The position numbers and the translations under genes are program-made. A DNA stretch of 25,702 nt from assembly GCA_964472545.1 (NCBI GenBank), contig CAYYNP010000129.1, forward strand, positions 1 to 25,702, written 5' to 3'. Positions 22,999 to 25,702 of this stretch are shown piece by piece; position 1 is the stretch's first letter; every line of letters begins with the position of its first letter. Source of the DNA: CAYYNP01 sp964472545 (lineage in GTDB: Bacteria; Planctomycetota; Planctomycetia; Pirellulales; Thermoguttaceae). The notes below the pieces were generated by a model. That model was given only the letters and a program-made list of their open reading frames with translations. It searched no databases and had not been told where the DNA came from.

Positions 22999-24411
22999 AT
23001 GGTGCGATATATCGAGTTCCGTTGGCTGGCTGCGCTGCTGCTCTGCGTCTTGCTGCCGAACGCGCACGCCGCACCGCCCGAATACAAGACTTTCCGCCGC
23101 GAACAGCGTATCGACTACCGCCCGGCAGCGGGCGAGTTGATGCGGATTTGGGTGGCCTTCGTCAACCAGGGCGACGGCATCTTGATTCAGTTGCCCGAGA
23201 AGTGCAACTACGATCCCGATCCCAACGACGCCGACCACGCCAAGACGGAACGGGTCGAGATCCTCGTCGACGGCGGCACCTACGAACGCGGCCACGGCGA
23301 GCAGCAGCGGATGCTGCGATTTCTCAAGACGCTCTACCCCGGCGGGCTGACGATCGAGTACGCCGTCGTAAGCCATCACGACTCCGACCATATCACCGGC
23401 TTGACCAACATCCTCAAAGACGAAGACATCACCGTCGAGGCGATCTACCATAACGGCCTGGCGTCCTACGGGCGCAACCAACGCGGGTTTCGCGACACCA
23501 CCTCCAAGGCCGAAGCGGTCATCACACGCCGCGACGGCAAACTTGCACGCGGCATGGCCTTCGTCGACGGCGACTATCTGAAAGACTCCTTCCTCGTTCC
23601 AGACTTGGACACGTTGGCCGAATCGGTACGCAACGGAGAACTCCAGGGCCTCTACCGCTCGCTGGGAAAGGCCGTTACGCAGAAGACGGCTCCCGAAAAG
23701 GTAGCCGCGTTTTCGCGCGCTTTCTCGGGCAACCCGTTCATCGCCGAGCAGGAGCAAGCCAAAGACCGAGGCGCAGACTTCACCGATATCGAGATCGAAT
23801 TGCTCTGGCCGCCGGCGAAGCTCTCGCCCTACAAGGGGCACGATTGGGGAAATACGATCAACGGCAACAGCGTCACGTTTCGCCTCGGCTACGGCGACTT
23901 CCGTATCCTGCTGACCGGTGACCTCAACGAGCACTCCGAGGAGGCCCTGCGAAACCACTTGCCGGCCGATGCGCCGAAGTGCGACGTCTTGAAGGTGCCC
24001 CATCACGGCAGCCACCACGCAGATCAGGAGTTCCTCAAAATGGTCGCGCCGGTCGTCTCGGTCGCCTCGATGGGCCAGACCGGCTTCCGCTCGAAGAAGC
24101 TCAACGGCTCCCGTTCGTGGCAACACCCCAGCACCGACGTGGTCAGATGGCTGGGCCAGTCGCACCGGGTCTATCACACCTTCGTCCACGAACGCCGTTT
24201 CGACTGGGACGAAATCGACACGACCGAAGAACGCCGAAAACTGATCGAGTACTCCCACGTGCTCATCGAGACGGACGGAAAGTGGTTCCGGCTGGTCGAG
24301 GTTTGGGCCCCCGAAGAACCCGACGGCCCGCAATCCGTCGACCCGAACCATCCGCCGTCGGTGCGTTCCACGCGTCGCGGCAACGGCACACGTTGGGTTC
24401 GTGCGAAGTAA
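22999..24411 (+). CDS. Exported ComEC-type metallo-beta-lactamase-fold hydrolase
   Basis: Encodes 470 residues. ATG at 22999 is chosen because GGAGG lies 8 nt upstream and a signal peptide begins there (FRWLAALLLCVLLPNAHA, cleavage near 24). The fold is that of the MBL domain at the end of ComEC/Rec2 DNA-uptake proteins. It has the metal motif HxDxDH (HHDSDH, 126-131), LLTGDLNEHSEEAL (GD at 307-308) and DVLKVPHHGSHH (HHG from 335) followed by VVSVASMG. It lacks the membrane channel of ComEC, so it is a stand-alone exported hydrolase. An insert of about 100 residues (165-265) separates the metal motifs. Phosphodiester or nucleic-acid cleavage is a reasonable inference for this MBL type, but the substrate is unknown. 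The downstream membrane-protein gene begins 38 nt later and is probably co-transcribed. Confidence 0.9.
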   Translation: MVRYIEFRWLAALLLCVLLPNAHAAPPEYKTFRREQRIDYRPAAGELMRIWVAFVNQGDGILIQLPEKCNYDPDPNDADHAKTERVEILVDGGTYERGHGEQQRMLRFLKTLYPGGLTIEYAVVSHHDSDHITGLTNILKDEDITVEAIYHNGLASYGRNQRGFRDTTSKAEAVITRRDGKLARGMAFVDGDYLKDSFLVPDLDTLAESVRNGELQGLYRSLGKAVTQKTAPEKVAAFSRAFSGNPFIAEQEQAKDRGADFTDIEIELLWPPAKLSPYKGHDWGNTINGNSVTFRLGYGDFRILLTGDLNEHSEEALRNHLPADAPKCDVLKVPHHGSHHADQEFLKMVAPVVSVASMGQTGFRSKKLNGSRSWQHPSTDVVRWLGQSHRVYHTFVHERRFDWDEIDTTEERRKLIEYSHVLIETDGKWFRLVEVWAPEEPDGPQSVDPNHPPSVRSTRRGNGTRWVRAK

Positions 24412-24449
24412 GTCACCCGAGTGGAATCTCACAGTCAGAGGAGGAGAAA

Positions 24450-25493
24450 ATGCCCATCCTGGAATCCCTCGACGTGGTAATCGCCTTCAGTATGGTACTG
24501 CTGATTCTGAGCCTGATCGTCACGGCACTGGTTCAGGCGGCCGTGCACGTGTTTTCCCTTCGCGCGCGGAGCCTCCAGTGGGGCCTGGAGCGGCTGCTGA
24601 CGACGGCCCTGCAAAGAAAGCGACACAAGGCCCGCAAGGCAGCTAGGAGGGTGCTGGAAGATGCCCGAGGGCTGACCCGGTCCGAGGGTCTTCCGCCGGG
24701 GTGGGTCGCCAGGTTTCTCAATCCGGTGACGACCTGGATCAAACCGGAAGAAGTGGCCGGCCGGCTGAGGAACGCCGGCGTGAAGCACATCGACGACGAA
24801 GACGCGCTGAAGCAGCAGTTCGAGAGCATGGAGGACGAACTGAGCAACCGATTCGCCTATCGGGCCCGGCTGTGGGCGATCGTCTTCGCGTTCCTGGTGG
24901 CTTTCGGCTTTCAACTCAGCACGCCCGGACTCTTGCGGAAACTGTCCGACGACCCCGCCATGCGCGAGAAGTTGGTCGGCGAGGCCCAATCGTTGCGGCA
25001 ACAGGCCGAAGAGATTATCGACGCCGTGCCGAGTTACGAGAGCGTATCGGCCGAGGCGTTGGACCAACTGGCCGAGGCGCATCCGGAAATCGCCGAGCAG
25101 TTGGAAGAAGTCAGCGGCATGGGGGCCGACCGCGAAGACGTCGTCGACGAAATGCGCGACGTACTGGGCGACGTACTGGGCGACGAATCCCCGGACGTCG
25201 TCGCCGAGTACGAACAACTCCTCGACGATCTCCACGCCAAGGAAGTCGAGGAGTCGCTCGGCGACGTCGACGAACTCGCCACGCAACTGGCAGCGGTCGA
25301 CATCACGTTCTGGCCCGAGGGGATAGCGTTCTACGGCGACTTCCGCCACTGGATCGGCGTGTTGATGACGACTATCCTGCTGGCCTTCGGCGCGCCGTTC
25401 TGGTTCGACACGCTCGGCAGGCTTCTGCAACTAAAAGACTTCCTCAACCCGGCCTCGCGCAAGGGCAAGCAGAAGCAGCCGGCGACGACGTAG
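24450..25493 (+). CDS. Three-helix membrane protein paired with the MBL hydrolase
   Basis: Encodes 347 residues with an excellent ribosome site (GAGGAG, 4-5 nt before the ATG at 24450). Membrane helices are predicted at about 9-33, 141-160 and 302-323. The first helix and following LRARSLQWGLERLL resemble a widespread uncharacterised family whose members start with a long hydrophobic helix followed by LRA..L..G...LL. A basic stretch (QRKRHKARKAARR) comes next. Between helices 2 and 3 lies an acidic, helical or coiled-coil segment of about 130 residues (170-295) with a small duplicated GDVL. No enzymatic motif seen. The 38-nt gap to the MBL gene suggests an operon, with this protein perhaps anchoring or regulating the hydrolase at the membrane. 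Confidence 0.85.
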   Translation: MPILESLDVVIAFSMVLLILSLIVTALVQAAVHVFSLRARSLQWGLERLLTTALQRKRHKARKAARRVLEDARGLTRSEGLPPGWVARFLNPVTTWIKPEEVAGRLRNAGVKHIDDEDALKQQFESMEDELSNRFAYRARLWAIVFAFLVAFGFQLSTPGLLRKLSDDPAMREKLVGEAQSLRQQAEEIIDAVPSYESVSAEALDQLAEAHPEIAEQLEEVSGMGADREDVVDEMRDVLGDVLGDESPDVVAEYEQLLDDLHAKEVEESLGDVDELATQLAAVDITFWPEGIAFYGDFRHWIGVLMTTILLAFGAPFWFDTLGRLLQLKDFLNPASRKGKQKQPATT

Positions 25494-25539
25494 GCACTGT
25501 TCGTCATGCGACGTGTCGAGGACGCGCCCGGCGCGGCGT

Positions 25540-25702
25540 TCACGGCCTGGCCGATCGCACCTGCTCCTTGATCCGCTGGATGTGGCCGCGGCCCAGCGCC
25601 TTGACCTCGCAGCCGAGTTCGAAGTAGCCGCGAATCACGTCGTCGGCGAGGATGCCGAAGCAGTCGATCACCGCCAACGGGTCGCCGGCCCACTTGACCA
25701 CC
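25540..25702 (-). CDS. C-terminal end of a gene running off the window
   Basis: On the minus strand the frame ending at the TGA (complement of 25540-25542) is open to the window edge and gives 53 residues, with DPLAVIDCFGILADDVIRGY and CEVKALGRGHIQRIK. No start is present, as it lies beyond 25702. The pattern 'viDcfgil.dd.ir..felGcevk.lGRGH' vaguely recalls the last strand-loop-strand of nucleotide-sugar dehydrogenases (DGRN.yDp..m...G..y.giGR), but this is a weak resemblance. It converges on the membrane-protein gene with a 46-nt gap. The coding call is fairly good; the function is not assigned. Confidence 0.6.
   Translation of the reverse strand, partial: VVKWAGDPLAVIDCFGILADDVIRGYFELGCEVKALGRGHIQRIKEQVRSARP

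Noticed and set aside
22735..24432. Upstream extension of the DUF1579-like gene to a 777-codon frame
   Set aside because: The added part is antisense to the MBL gene and would bury the signal peptide; the start at 22734 has a ribosome site and a promoter.
24435..25430. 331-codon minus-strand open frame
   Set aside because: Antisense to the membrane-protein gene, which has a near-perfect ribosome site and membrane helices.

Overview
The window is GC-rich (about 60-65% by eye) and densely coded. It carries many predicted exported proteins with Sec or Tat signals, a Gfo/Idh/MocA oxidoreductase and an enolase-superfamily enzyme that both have Tat-type leaders, a valyl-tRNA synthetase with a zinc-ribbon-like insert, and several families of intergenic palindromes. 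This mix is what I would expect from a member of the Planctomycetota, probably a Pirellulales-like lineage. That assignment is inference from gene content, not from a marker-gene comparison.

Layout. (1) Positions 1-3025 (+): valS, lacking its 5' end. (2) 3102-10775 (-): four exported proteins, in transcription order a large glycoside-hydrolase-like protein, a galactonate/mannonate-dehydratase-like enolase-superfamily enzyme, a Kelch/fibronectin-III protein and a Gfo/Idh/MocA oxidoreductase. Together they look like a periplasmic module for sugar or sugar-acid conversion. (3) 10776-12338: a less GC-rich, repeat-bearing stretch with one small membrane protein of unknown function, preceded by a good sigma70-type promoter. 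(4) 12339-14357 (-): a small secreted protein and folC. (5) 14358-14715: a divergent control region holding two different 15-bp tandem repeat arrays between the folC and ABC promoters. (6) 14716-21460 (+): an ABC ATPase, an ABC-2 type permease with a very large extracytoplasmic insert, a membrane-anchored protein with four diverged C-terminal repeats (start overlapping the permease stop), and then, from its own promoter, a membrane-anchored von Willebrand A protein. (7) 21481-22734 (-): a VOC-fold protein and a secreted DUF1579-like protein. (8) 22999-25493 (+): an exported ComEC-type metallo-beta-lactamase-fold protein followed by a three-helix membrane protein, very likely co-transcribed. 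(9) 25540-25702 (-): the C-terminal end of a gene that continues past the window.

Systems worth attention are the ABC/permease/repeat-protein/VWA cluster, which looks like an undescribed envelope machine, and the two-gene cassette of an exported ComEC-like hydrolase plus a three-helix membrane protein. Three promoters share an unusual -35 hexamer TTGCCG with exactly 17 bp to the -10. No tRNA, rRNA, CRISPR array, transposase or prophage gene was recognised.
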